Below, piece by piece: positions 8,703-16,960 of a stretch of 64,000 nt of DNA. Each line of letters begins with the position of its first letter. Position 1 is the first letter of the stretch. This DNA is from CAZMVY01 sp964617875 (lineage in GTDB: Bacteria > Planctomycetota > Phycisphaerae > UBA1845 > PWPN01), in NCBI GenBank assembly GCA_964617875.1, contig CAZUAI010000016.1, positions 1 to 64,000 of the forward strand. Reading direction: 5' to 3'. The position numbers and the translations under genes were made by a program. The notes beneath the pieces were generated by a model, which was given only the letters and a program-made list of their open reading frames with translations, had not been told where the DNA came from and did no database searches.

Positions 8703-9014
8703 TTACGGGGGAATGGCCAGCGCGAGCGAGCGCATTTCGTCGCGGGCGTGACGGTCGCCGGCGGCCTCGGCGACGGCGGCGCCGCGGCTCAGGATTTCGC
8801 GGGCGTCGGCATGGCGCCCGGCGCCGATGAGCATCTTGCCCCAGTGCAGGTACGCCGCGATGTACTTCGGGTCGAGTCGGATCACCCGCTCGAACTGCCG
8901 TGCCGCGTCGTCCAGGCGCCCGGCCCGGGCGAGCTGCATCGCGAGGCCGAAATTGAGGAACACGTCATCCGGCTCCGCGGCGAGGAGATTCTGCAGTTGT
9001 TCGATCGTGGGCAT
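8703..9014 (-). CDS. Small tetratricopeptide-repeat protein
   Basis: 103 residues forming about two and a half TPR helices-turn-helices. The clearest repeat is 'DDVFLNFGLAMQLARAGRLD' running into the DDAARQFERVIRLDP block; the next begins YIAAYLHWGKMLIGAGRHADA. No signal peptide or membrane span is visible, so it is a cytoplasmic scaffold or interaction protein. It is downstream of the metal-transporter operon on the same strand, 99 bases from the permease, and may be read through from it. Its partner is unknown. It ends in a convergent arrangement with the PLP-enzyme gene. Confidence 0.65.
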   Translation of the reverse strand: MPTIEQLQNLLAAEPDDVFLNFGLAMQLARAGRLDDAARQFERVIRLDPKYIAAYLHWGKMLIGAGRHADAREILSRGAAVAEAAGDRHARDEMRSLALAIPP

Positions 9015-9113
9015 GGGCGAATGCTAACGCCCCGCGTCGAAAACCGCGACCCCCGGCCGGTCGGCGACGGCGATTCCGCGGGCGGTTCCGATGGTGTCGG
9101 CCGGGCAAGGGCG

Positions 9114-10028
9114 TCAGCGGCGGCGGCTGATGAGGCTGATGCAGAAGAGGGCTGACGTCGCGATGACGATCGCCGAGCCCGTGCCGACGTTCTGCAGAAA
9201 GGGCGAGAACGATGCGAGCGTGCCGGCCAGGCTGCTGATCATCGCCGCCGCCACCGCCCACCAGAACATGCCGCCGGCGCTGCGGGCGAGGTTGCGGGCC
9301 GTGGCCGCGGGGACGACGAGCATGGCCGTCACGAGCAGAATGCCGGTGGTGCGGATCGACGTCGTGACGACCAGGGCGAGCAGAAGCGAGAAGGCGTAGT
9401 CGTAGGCGCGGACAGCGATGCCGCGGCTGTGGGCCAGTTCGTCGTTGAAGCCGATCAGCGTCAGCGGATTGAAGCTGACGACCATGAAGACGGCCACGAT
9501 CGCTGCGAGGACCGCCGAAAGGCCCAGGTCGGCCGCGTCGAGCGTGAGGATGTCGCCGTACAGGTAGCGCTGGAACTCGGCCGTGCGGCTGCCGCTGGTC
9601 GTGACGATGGCGATGCCGAGGGCGACAACCGCGCTGAAGAACACGCCGATCACCGTGTCGGTGGACAGGTCGGTCCGCCGTCGGACGAACGCGATGCCGA
9701 AGCCGACGACGAGGCCGAAGAGCACGAGCGCGATCCGCGGGTCGAAGTGCCGCCCGCCCCGGGCGAGCAGTTCGTCGAGCAGCAGCCCGATCGCCACGCC
9801 CGTGAACGCCGAGTGCGAAATGGCGTCGGAAAAGAACGCCATGCGGAAGTTGACGATCTTGACGCCCATGACGGCGCAGATCGGCGCGAGCAGGATGCAC
9901 TCGATCAGCGCGTTGAGAGCAAAGTCGTACCGGGCCCACTCGAAGGGCAGGACGGCGCGCATCGCGTGGTGCAGGGCGGGAAGGCCCTGCTGCGTCCACC
10001 AGTCGAAAGCCTGCATCACGCTGCTCAT
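9114..10028 (-). CDS. Metal ABC transporter permease, ZnuB/MntB type
   Basis: Inner-membrane permease of an ABC-3 family zinc/manganese importer. The 304 residues contain about eight hydrophobic spans and the family's signature regions: VNFRMAFFSDAISHSAFTGVAIG near the first quarter and LLVTAMLVVPAATARNLA near the C-terminus. This length and pattern match ZnuB. It is the last gene of the minus-strand set substrate-binding protein, ATPase, permease, 21 bases after the ATPase gene. Zinc is the likely substrate given the histidine-rich partner proteins; manganese is not excluded. Confidence 0.85.
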   Translation of the reverse strand: MSSVMQAFDWWTQQGLPALHHAMRAVLPFEWARYDFALNALIECILLAPICAVMGVKIVNFRMAFFSDAISHSAFTGVAIGLLLDELLARGGRHFDPRIALVLFGLVVGFGIAFVRRRTDLSTDTVIGVFFSAVVALGIAIVTTSGSRTAEFQRYLYGDILTLDAADLGLSAVLAAIVAVFMVVSFNPLTLIGFNDELAHSRGIAVRAYDYAFSLLLALVVTTSIRTTGILLVTAMLVVPAATARNLARSAGGMFWWAVAAAMISSLAGTLASFSPFLQNVGTGSAIVIATSALFCISLISRRR

Positions 10029-10049
10029 GTCTCTTGCCGCGCGGGGTCC

Positions 10050-10838
10050 TCAGTGTTCGTGATGGTGCTCGTGTCCTTCGTGTGCGTGCGCGTGCCCGTG
10101 CAGGGCCACATCCTGCCGGTAGAGCGTCTTGAGGTTCTCGGCCGTCAGCGTCTCGACCGTGGCGCCCTGGCAGTGTACCTTCTGGTTCAGGCACACGGTG
10201 TACTCCGCGTGCTGCGTCACAATGCTCAGGTCGTGCGAGATCAGCAGCATTGTGTACGCCCGCTCCCGCTGCAGCGAACCGAGCAGGTCGCAGAACAGTT
10301 CCTCGCCGACGACATCGACGCCCGCCGCGGGCTCGTCCAGCAGGAGGATGTCCGGCTCCTGGGCCAGGGCCGCCGCCAGAAGCACCCGCTGCAACTCGCC
10401 GCCGGAGAGCTTGCCCAGTGCGCGGCCTTCCCAGCCGCGGCCGCCGACGCGCTCGAGCGACTCGGCGGCGATGCGGCGGGCCTTGCGCCGATGTCCGAGC
10501 CACAGCGGTCGTCGCTGAAGGCCGCAGCAGAGGAAGTCGAGCACGGAGAGCGGTATGCCGCGGTCGAAATCGAGACGCTGCGGGACGTAGCCGAGGCGGA
10601 GCAGGCGGCCGTCGCGGGTGCGGCCTCGCTCGATGCGGCCCGAATACGGGACGAGCCCCAGGATCGCCCGGAAGAGCGTGGTCTTGCCGGCACCGTTGGG
10701 CCCGATGATCGCGTTCAGCCGGCCGACGGCGGGCGTGAAGCTCACGCCGGAGAGGATCTCACGGCCGCCGAGCGACACCGAAACGTTGCTCAGGCGGAGC
10801 GCGAAGTCGCCGGCCGGTTTCTCCGCGACGTCCATCAT
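10050..10838 (-). CDS. Metal ABC transporter ATPase, ZnuC-like, with His-rich tail
   Basis: Cytoplasmic ATPase of the metal importer. Walker A is GPNGAGKTT (46-54), the ABC signature is LSGGELQRV, Walker B is ILLLDEPAAGVD, and the switch histidine is in LLISHDLSIV. Residues after the core end in a tail of alternating His with Ala, Gly and Glu (HGHAHAHEGHEHHHEH). A metal-binding tail is unusual on this subunit and suggests metal sensing or buffering on the cytoplasmic side. The start ATG overlaps the stop of the binding-protein gene by four bases (ATGA), indicating translational coupling. Confidence 0.85.
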   Translation of the reverse strand: MMDVAEKPAGDFALRLSNVSVSLGGREILSGVSFTPAVGRLNAIIGPNGAGKTTLFRAILGLVPYSGRIERGRTRDGRLLRLGYVPQRLDFDRGIPLSVLDFLCCGLQRRPLWLGHRRKARRIAAESLERVGGRGWEGRALGKLSGGELQRVLLAAALAQEPDILLLDEPAAGVDVVGEELFCDLLGSLQRERAYTMLLISHDLSIVTQHAEYTVCLNQKVHCQGATVETLTAENLKTLYRQDVALHGHAHAHEGHEHHHEH

Positions 10839-11848
10839 GGCGCGGCTCCCAGTGCCTGCCGGAGCACGTCGAGATTCGAGAGCATCACCGACTCGTACGA
10901 AGACGCCGTCGGCTCGCCCTCGAACGTGTTGAACGGGTTCAGCGGGAAGACCGGCACGCCGGCATCACGCGCGACAGTCCGCGCGACGCGGTCCGAAGCG
11001 CCCGGCTCGTAGAAAACGACGGCCTGGGCCTTCCTGACGGCATCGATGATGGCGGTCATCCCGCTTGCCGAGGGCTCCTGCCCCGGCTCGGCCTGGAGCG
11101 TTGCCACGACCTCGAGGCCGAGGTCTCGCGCGAGGTAGGCAAACGCATCGTGCAGCGTGGCGATGCGGCGTCGCGCGAAGCCCTGTGCGGCTTGGCGCAT
11201 CTTCTGATCGAGCGCGCGAAGCTTCACGATGTATGCCTCGGCGTTTCTCGCGTACTGAGCGGCATGGGCGGGGTCGGCCTCGCCGAGCTTGCGGGCCAGC
11301 GTCTCGACCTGTCGCGCGGCCTGGGTCGGCGAGACCCAGACGTGGGCGTTCAGCCGGCAGTGTTCGTGCGCGTGCGCGTGTTCGTGCGCATGCTCATGGC
11401 CGTGTTCGGCATGCCCGGGCGATTCGTCGTGGCCGGGTTCCGTTTCGGCGTGCAGAACGTCGCAGTCGTCCGAAATCGTGATCACGCGGGCGTGCGGGCC
11501 GGCTTTGGACACGTCATCGAGAAACGGCTCGAGTCCCAGGCCGTTCGCCACGATGAGGTCCGCGCGGGCCACGCGTTTCAGGTCCAGCGGCCGCAGCGAG
11601 TAGTGGTGCGGGCAGCCGGCGTCCTTCGAGACGAGCAGTTCCGCCTGCACGCCGGGCACGCCGTCAATCACGTTCCGCGTGAAGACATAGACGGGAAGGA
11701 ACGTGCAGACAAGGTTGAGTTCGCCGGCGGGCCGTGTCGAGGCGGCGTCCCGGCGGCAGCCCGGCACAACGGCGGCGGCGGCAAGAGTGGCCCCGACAGC
11801 CAGCCTGCGGATCCGTCTGTGCCTTCCGGCGTTCATAAGCTCGTTCAT
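10835..11848 (-). CDS. Metal-binding lipoprotein of a Zn/Mn ABC importer, ZnuA-like
   Basis: Periplasmic substrate-binding lipoprotein. The signal peptide ends in a lipobox-like VVPGC. The mature part has cluster A-I features: VCTFLPVYVFTRNV, PHHYSLRP (metal His), an acidic/His-rich loop of about 30 residues (GHDESPGHAEHGHEHAHEHA...), LNAHVWVSP with a second metal His, then ATLHDAFAYLARDLGLE with the third. The loop strongly favours zinc. ATG 11848 is used; an internal ATG four codons later is possible. It is the first gene of the operon. An AT-rich stretch with TTGTATTACTTTGTCAA lies just upstream (about 11865-11882) and could hold a Zur-type site, but no clean palindrome is visible. Confidence 0.85.
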   Translation of the reverse strand: MNELMNAGRHRRIRRLAVGATLAAAAVVPGCRRDAASTRPAGELNLVCTFLPVYVFTRNVIDGVPGVQAELLVSKDAGCPHHYSLRPLDLKRVARADLIVANGLGLEPFLDDVSKAGPHARVITISDDCDVLHAETEPGHDESPGHAEHGHEHAHEHAHAHEHCRLNAHVWVSPTQAARQVETLARKLGEADPAHAAQYARNAEAYIVKLRALDQKMRQAAQGFARRRIATLHDAFAYLARDLGLEVVATLQAEPGQEPSASGMTAIIDAVRKAQAVVFYEPGASDRVARTVARDAGVPVFPLNPFNTFEGEPTASSYESVMLSNLDVLRQALGAAP

Positions 11849-12123
11849 TCCGCCATCGTAGCGGTTTGTATTACTTTGTCAACACCAGGCGGAGGCCGCC
11901 GTGGCCGCGGTTTTCGGAGCCTGGGAGTGCGATTCCTCGAGGGCGATGCGTTCGCCGTGCGACGCCCTGCGCGATCCGCGTTCGGTCTTCCTGGCGGCAT
12001 GCCTTTCGTCCGTGCGGGTCAGGAGAGAACCGGCCGAATCCGGCACGCACGCGGTGCGATGGGTATCGCCGCCGCCCTTTTCCTCCCGCCTGCCGGCGCG
12101 TAGAATTGCGCACGAGGAATATG

Positions 12124-13149
12124 ATGGCCAAGCGCGATTACTACGAGGTGCTCGGCGTCTCGCGCAACGCGAGCGAGGATGAGATCAAGCGCGCGTATCG
12201 CAAGCTCGCCAAACAGCACCACCCGGACCGCAACCCCAACAACCCGAAGGCTGAGGCAAAGTTCAAGGAGGTCCAGGAGGCCTACGACGTCCTCGGCGAT
12301 CGGTCGAAGCGGGCCCAGTACGACCAGTTCGGTTTCGCCGGGGGCGGCGCGGGGCCGGCCGGTACTGGCGGATGGCACTCAGGGCCCGGCGGGCAGCGGG
12401 TCTACACATGGACCGGCGGGCCGGGCAGCGTCGGCGGGGCGGAAATCCCGATTGAGGATATCGGCGATCTCTTCGGCGCATTCAACATCGGGGGCGGAGC
12501 GGGCGAAGGCGTCGGGGCGGGCGGCATCTTCGACCAGATCTTCGGTCGCCGACGGCCCGGCGGCAGGGCCCGCGCCTCGCGAATCCGACCCGAGAGCGAG
12601 GTTCAGGACCTCGAACATCATCTGCAACTGACCTTCGAGCAGGCCGTGCGCGGCGCATCCCTGGAGATCGGCGTGGACCGAGGGACCGGCGTACGCGAAC
12701 GGCTGAAGATCCGTATCCCGGCCGGCGTCAGCGAAGGGCAGCGCATCCGGTTGCGCGGCAAGGGGCGCATGGCCGCGGACGGCTCGGCGGCCGGCGACCT
12801 TTACATCGTGTGCCACGTGCAGCCGCACCCGTACTTTGCCCGGCAGGGCAACGACCTGTATCTCGACGTGCCCCTGACGATTGCCGAGGCGACGCTCGGG
12901 GCGAAGGTGGAAATCCCGACGCTCGATGGCCCGACACGGCTGACCATTCCTGCGGGCACGCCCAGCGGCGCCAAGCTGCGGCTCCGCGGCAAGGGTGTTG
13001 CGGACGCCCGGACCCAGGAACGCGGCGACCAGTACGCCGTCGTCCGTATTGTCCCGCCGAAGAAGCTGACACCCGAACAACGAGAACTGATGGAGCGGTT
13101 CCAGAGCGCCGGCGGCGGGGAGAACCCGCGCGCGGGACTCGGTTGGTAG
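12124..13149 (+). CDS. DnaJ-family co-chaperone lacking the zinc finger (CbpA/DnaJ type II)
   Basis: J-domain co-chaperone that stimulates DnaK ATPase. The J domain spans residues 1-70 with DYYEVLGVS and the invariant HPD at 33-35. A Gly-rich linker of about 100 residues follows (including the FDQIFGRR element), then the two beta-sandwich client-binding domains (from about 165, with VRERLKIRIPAGVSEGQRIR, GDLYIVCHVQPHPYF and IPTLDGPTRLTIPAGTPSG). The CxxCxGxG zinc-finger repeats of DnaJ are absent, giving the CbpA-like 341-residue form. ATG occurs at 12121 and 12124; GAGGA at 12114-12118 leaves five bases to 12124, which I prefer. TAGAAT at 12101-12106 is a plausible -10, giving a very short leader. 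Confidence 0.9.
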   Translation: MAKRDYYEVLGVSRNASEDEIKRAYRKLAKQHHPDRNPNNPKAEAKFKEVQEAYDVLGDRSKRAQYDQFGFAGGGAGPAGTGGWHSGPGGQRVYTWTGGPGSVGGAEIPIEDIGDLFGAFNIGGGAGEGVGAGGIFDQIFGRRRPGGRARASRIRPESEVQDLEHHLQLTFEQAVRGASLEIGVDRGTGVRERLKIRIPAGVSEGQRIRLRGKGRMAADGSAAGDLYIVCHVQPHPYFARQGNDLYLDVPLTIAEATLGAKVEIPTLDGPTRLTIPAGTPSGAKLRLRGKGVADARTQERGDQYAVVRIVPPKKLTPEQRELMERFQSAGGGENPRAGLGW

Positions 13150-13156
13150 AGGAACG

Positions 13157-13564
13157 ATGTCGATCAGCGACCCGGACCGTCGGCGAATCGGCATACTGCT
13201 GCTCTTCGGCGGCACGATGCTGGTGCTGCTGGCCGCGGCCGCGTACATCTCGTATGAACAGAAGCGGCTGCCGCCGCCGGCAACACAGCTAAGCCCCGAA
13301 CGGAAGGCCGAGTTGCGGGCGCGCGTCCGTACGCCGCTTCGCATCCTGCTGCTCGGCAGCGGCCTGACGCTCGGGTTCGTGGCTGCGGTATACGTGTTCC
13401 TGGCATGGAGCCGCAGCTATCGTTCCGGGCTGACGCGTCCGCCGTCACGGCCGACGCCGGTCGAGGACGTCTGGAGCATGCACCGCCTGCCCGAGGGGGC
13501 ACTGGACGACATGGATGAACCGGAGAGCCCGGGCGAGCAAGACCATGAGCCCCGCAACAAGTGA
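13157..13564 (+). CDS. Small membrane protein with two transmembrane segments
   Basis: 135 residues, unrecognised. Two hydrophobic spans (about 11-31, IGILLLFGGTMLVLLAAAAYI, and 62-83, ILLLGSGLTLGFVAAVYVFLAW) are separated by a charged, proline-containing loop. A polar, acidic C-terminus ends in PGEQDHEPRNK. The topology suggests a hairpin in the inner membrane. It starts seven bases after the DnaJ-like stop and its 3' end overlaps the start region of the TPR gene, so the three are likely co-transcribed. A role alongside the following TPR membrane protein is inference from position only. Confidence 0.6.
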   Translation: MSISDPDRRRIGILLLFGGTMLVLLAAAAYISYEQKRLPPPATQLSPERKAELRARVRTPLRILLLGSGLTLGFVAAVYVFLAWSRSYRSGLTRPPSRPTPVEDVWSMHRLPEGALDDMDEPESPGEQDHEPRNK

Positions 13565-14759
13565 CCCCGTGAGCGATTCAGCCAGTCCGTGGTCTCAGAC
13601 GCGGTTCATCCGCCTGGTGGTCTTCGGCGCGGCGATCGTCTTCGTGGTCACGCTGGCGGCCGTCGCCGTCGTCGTGGTTGTCACGGGGCGGCTCGCACAC
13701 GTGCGAAGCGAACTCGAGGCGGCCCGGCGGGAGATCGCGCGGCTGCAGGCCGAGGCGAAGACGCCGCAACGCAAACCGCCGATCCCGGCACTGACCACGA
13801 CAACGGCGGCGACCCGGTCCTATTCCGGCGCTACCACGAAGCCGGCGACGCGGCCTGCCACGAGGAAGGCGAGTCCCGCAACGGCGCCCGTCGCCGCCGA
13901 GCCCGGTTTCGATGACCTCGTGACCGCATTGCGGGCCCTGCTGTCCACCGACGAGACGACGACCGCGCCGGCCGTGTCGAGCGACCGCATCAAGACGGCC
14001 ATAGCCCGCGTGGAGCGGGCCCTTCCACGCGGGGAATCGGCCGACGCCGAGGTGGAGGCGCTGCTGGCCCTGGCGCGGCGGCTGCTCGCGCGGCGGGCGA
14101 TGGACCGCGGCGATCTCACGGAGGCGGCCGCGCAGCTCCGCCCGCTTTCGGGCACCGACGCCAGAGCCCAGGTCCTGCGCGGCGAACTGGCAGCCCGGCA
14201 AGGCGACTACGCTGCGGCGCTACGGGCCCTCGAGCCGGCCCTCGCGGCTGACCCTGAAGATTCCCTCGCCCGGTTCTGGTTCGGTCTTGCGTTGATGCAG
14301 ACGGGCCGTCTCGACGAGGCCGATTCGCAGTTCGCGCAACTCGCGGTCCGCGAACCGCGCATGCCCGACGCCCCCTATTGGCGCGGGATGATCCGGTTGC
14401 AGAAGCGCGAGGACGAAAAGGCCCTGCCGTTCTTCGATCAGGCCGTGGCCATCGTCCCCGACTTCGCGCCGGCGTGGGAGATCGCCGGTGTGGCCCTGGC
14501 GATCCTCGGCAAGACGGACGAGGCGCTGCAACGTCTCAACGAGGCCGCCCGCCTTGCACCAAACCGTGCTGAAATCGCGCTCGCCCAGGCCGTCTGCCAC
14601 GCACGTCGCCGCGAACGCGAAAAGGCGCAGGCCGCCATGAAACGCGCCCTGACGATCGAGCCCGCACTGCTCGATCGCGTCCGTACGACACCGGTCCTGA
14701 ACCGTCTGGTGCGTGAGGACGACTGGAAGCAACTGCCTGTCCCGCGCGCCGGCCGATAA
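13545..14759 (+). CDS. Membrane-anchored TPR protein
   Basis: About 404 residues. A short cytoplasmic N-terminus precedes one membrane span (FIRLVVFGAAIVFVVTLAAVAVVVVV), then a coiled-coil-like stretch (SELEAARREIARLQAE) and a Pro/Thr/Ala-rich linker. The C-terminal half holds about five TPR units, for instance LARFWFGLALMQTGRLDEAD, PYWRGMIRLQKREDEKALPF and PAWEIAGVALAILGKTDEAL. It is probably a periplasmic-facing scaffold. The start is uncertain: ATG 13545 (MSPATSD) overlaps the previous gene by 20 bases, while ATG 13515 would overlap by 50. The partner is unknown. Confidence 0.65.
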   Translation: MSPATSDPVSDSASPWSQTRFIRLVVFGAAIVFVVTLAAVAVVVVVTGRLAHVRSELEAARREIARLQAEAKTPQRKPPIPALTTTTAATRSYSGATTKPATRPATRKASPATAPVAAEPGFDDLVTALRALLSTDETTTAPAVSSDRIKTAIARVERALPRGESADAEVEALLALARRLLARRAMDRGDLTEAAAQLRPLSGTDARAQVLRGELAARQGDYAAALRALEPALAADPEDSLARFWFGLALMQTGRLDEADSQFAQLAVREPRMPDAPYWRGMIRLQKREDEKALPFFDQAVAIVPDFAPAWEIAGVALAILGKTDEALQRLNEAARLAPNRAEIALAQAVCHARRREREKAQAAMKRALTIEPALLDRVRTTPVLNRLVREDDWKQLPVPRAGR

Positions 14760-14822
14760 ACTGCGTGTTCGCGGCGTTCTTTTGCATGTTTTTGACCGCC
14801 GGCGGTTCGTATTCTAGGTTTG

Positions 14823-15050
14823 ATGCGTACGTCCCGCGACGGTGCGGACGTCCGGCGGCGATTCTGGGGAGAGATCTCCGGCGCCGCATTGCAGAGCCCG
14901 CCCATTCCACCGAAGCCTTGGAGGGGAACGGTGGCGGGTCAGGAGCCCCGTTGTTCGGGAGGTGACGGCATCGGCCGTCCGGGGCTCGCATGGTTGCTCT
15001 GGATCGGGGCTCCGGCCTGGCTGCCTCCTACAGGCTGGGGCCCCACATTT
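14823..15050 (+). ncRNA. Candidate structured RNA or highly structured intergenic region upstream of psd
   Basis: The 364-base gap between the TPR gene and psd holds several exact stem-loops in one direction, downstream of a TATTCT box (14811-14816). They are ACGTCC/GGACGT (14829-14834, 14846-14851); CCACCG/CGGTGG (14907-14912, 14929-14934); GAGCCCCG/CGGGGCTC (14943-14950, 14980-14987); and, inside the last, GACGGC/GCCGTC (14964-14969, 14974-14979) with a four-base loop. The array ends in a 14-pair hairpin with two G-U pairs (15006-15019 with 15031-15044) followed by ACATTTTG, which looks like a terminator. I could not match it to RNase P, tmRNA, SRP or 6S RNA. It may be a small RNA, a leader or a 3' structure. 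Confidence 0.35.
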
Positions 15051-15104
15051 TGCGCGCACCGCGCGGCACGACCCGTGCCACGCTTCCGCTTCCCTCTCGA
15101 GCTG

Positions 15105-15113
15105 TGGTATACT
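15105..15113 (+). promoter_or_regulatory. Extended -10 (TGG-TATACT) for psd
   Basis: TGGTATACT, with TATACT at 15108-15113 and a TGn extension, ends ten bases before the psd ATG at 15124. Transcription would begin within a few bases of the ATG, giving an essentially leaderless mRNA. No clear -35 box is seen. Confidence 0.5.
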
Positions 15114-15123
15114 GCGCACCTCG

Positions 15124-15852
15124 ATGAACGAGCGACCGGCACAGAGTGCCTCACCGCAAACGCCCGTAGACGCCGCGCGCGCCGGCGCGTGGATCCTGCC
15201 GCTGGCCCGGTACGGCCTGCGCGAGATCGCGATGATCACGATCGGCGCGGCGGTCCTGGCCGCTTTGGCGGCGTGGCTCTGGTGGCCGGCAGTCGTCGTC
15301 GTCGCCGTGATCTGGCTTGCGGCACTGCTGTTCTTCCGCGACCCGCCCCGTGTGGTCCCGCGGGACGACCTCGCGTGGCTCGCCCCGGCCGACGGCACCG
15401 TGACGGACATCGCGACGTCGGCACACGACGAGCGGATCGGCGGCCCGGCTGTCCGGATCAGCATCTTCCTCAGCGTCTTCAACGTTCACCTGAACCGCAG
15501 CCCCTGCGACGGCGTCGTGCGGAGCGTCGAGTACCGGCGCGGCGCCTTCCACGACGCCCGCTCCGCGGCCTCTGCGACGGAGAACGAGTCCAGCGCGCTT
15601 GTGCTCGACGCGGGGCCGGTCCTGGGGACGGTGGTCGTCAAGCAGATCGCGGGGCTGATCGCGCGGCGGATCGTGTGCGCTGCGGGCGTGGGCGATCGGC
15701 TGGCGGCAGGCCAGCGTTTCGGCATGATCAAGTTCGGGTCGCGGACCGACCTCGTCCTGGCGCGCCCGGACGAAGTCGAGATCTGCACGAAGGTCGGTGA
15801 TCCTGTGCGCGCGGGCGTGACGATCATGGCCCGGCGACGAAAGGGCGGGTGA
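15124..15852 (+). CDS. psd: Phosphatidylserine decarboxylase (short, PSD-A type)
   Basis: It converts phosphatidylserine to phosphatidylethanolamine at the membrane, using a pyruvoyl group made by self-cleavage. The 242-residue length fits the short PSD class. Two adjoining hydrophobic segments (about 34-71) anchor the N-terminus. FFRDPPR (70-76), ISIFLSVFNVHLNRSP (112-127) and the cleavage motif FGSRTD with the Gly205-Ser206 bond are all present. pssA, which makes its substrate, begins four bases after the stop. The frame stays open far upstream, but MNERP at 15124 fits the family N-terminus and lies right after an extended -10. Confidence 0.9.
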   Translation: MNERPAQSASPQTPVDAARAGAWILPLARYGLREIAMITIGAAVLAALAAWLWWPAVVVVAVIWLAALLFFRDPPRVVPRDDLAWLAPADGTVTDIATSAHDERIGGPAVRISIFLSVFNVHLNRSPCDGVVRSVEYRRGAFHDARSAASATENESSALVLDAGPVLGTVVVKQIAGLIARRIVCAAGVGDRLAAGQRFGMIKFGSRTDLVLARPDEVEICTKVGDPVRAGVTIMARRRKGG

Positions 15853-15856
15853 GCGG

Positions 15857-16921
15857 ATGGCACTCCTGAAACCGGTGTCGGCCGACGACGATCAGCCCGA
15901 ACACCACAAGCGACGGCGGCTCAAGAACGTCCCCGTCCTCCCGACGCTGCTCACGCTGGGAAACCTGCTGTGCGGGTTTTCGGCCGTGTGCTTCTGTCTG
16001 CGGACCGCCTTCGGCGTGGGGCGCAACATCGATCCGTTCGCCATCCCGAAGATGCACAGCGACCACATCGAGCGGCTGCTGCCGTCCTTCCTCGCGATCG
16101 CCGGATGGTGCATTGTCCTCGGAATGGTGTTCGATGTCTTTGACGGCTTCGTCGCAAGGCTCAGCCGCAAGGCGAGCCAGTTCGGCGTGCAGCTCGATTC
16201 GCTTGCCGACGTCGTCACGTTCGGCGTAGCGCCGGCGATTCTGGCAATCACGCTGCTGATCCAGGCCTCGCACGCACAGCGGTCCTCTGCGGCTTCCCTC
16301 GGAACCATCGCGGCGCCGGTGGCCATGACGGACGCCCCGCAAACGGACGACGCCGTTGTCAGCCCGCTGACGGAGGATCGCATCGGCCGCGGCCGCTGGC
16401 TGCTGATCGCCGTGTACGCCGCGTGCGCGGCGATCCGCCTGGCGCGGTTCAACGTGGAGACGGGCACGGAAGAATCGGCTCACCGGGGCTTCAAGGGCCT
16501 GCCCAGCCCGGCCGCCGCGGGGGTCGTCGCCTCGCTCGTCCTGTTGCGGGAGTATATCGCGTTCTCGCATGTCAAGTTCGGCCCCACGCCGATCACGCCC
16601 GTGGGCGACGCGATCGTGTTCGCGCTGCCGTTCGTCACTTTCGTCGCGGCGCTGCTGATGGTGAGCCGGTTCGATTATCGGCACATGGTCAACGCCTATC
16701 TCCGGGGACGCAGGCCCGTCGGCCACGTCATGGCGGCAATGGCCGTCCTGGCCGTTTTCATCTTCCATCCGGAGATCACAATGGCGACGGCCTTCTGCCT
16801 CTACGCCCTGACGGGTCCGATCCGACGGCTGACGCAACTGTGGCGGAAGCCCGCGCCGATGCCGGAAGGGGCCGCCGCCGGCCCGGCACCGGGGACTGCG
16901 AGAACGGAAAAGACGGCATAG
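15857..16921 (+). CDS. pssA: CDP-diacylglycerol--serine O-phosphatidyltransferase
   Basis: Integral membrane enzyme joining CDP-diacylglycerol and serine to give phosphatidylserine, the substrate of the upstream psd product. The CDP-alcohol phosphotransferase motif is exact: D96-G97-x2-A100-R101-x8-G110-x3-D114-x3-D118 within VFDVFDGFVARLSRKASQFG and the residues after it. NVPVLPTLLTLGNLLCGFSAV (about 24-44) is the usual first span. The protein has about eight membrane segments. At 354 residues it is longer than B. subtilis-type PssA because of a loop of about 40 residues after the motif (SSAASLGTIAAPVAMTDAPQ...) and a Pro/Ala tail. It is translationally close to psd. Confidence 0.9.
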   Translation: MALLKPVSADDDQPEHHKRRRLKNVPVLPTLLTLGNLLCGFSAVCFCLRTAFGVGRNIDPFAIPKMHSDHIERLLPSFLAIAGWCIVLGMVFDVFDGFVARLSRKASQFGVQLDSLADVVTFGVAPAILAITLLIQASHAQRSSAASLGTIAAPVAMTDAPQTDDAVVSPLTEDRIGRGRWLLIAVYAACAAIRLARFNVETGTEESAHRGFKGLPSPAAAGVVASLVLLREYIAFSHVKFGPTPITPVGDAIVFALPFVTFVAALLMVSRFDYRHMVNAYLRGRRPVGHVMAAMAVLAVFIFHPEITMATAFCLYALTGPIRRLTQLWRKPAPMPEGAAAGPAPGTARTEKTA

Positions 16922-16960
16922 AGGCGGCGACCAACAGACAGCAAACAAGGGACAACAGAC

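Noticed and set aside
11865..11885. Zur/Fur box upstream of the znuA-like gene
   Set aside because: The stretch is AT-rich with TTGTATTACTTTGTCAA, but no symmetric site of the known form could be drawn, so it is mentioned only in the gene entry.
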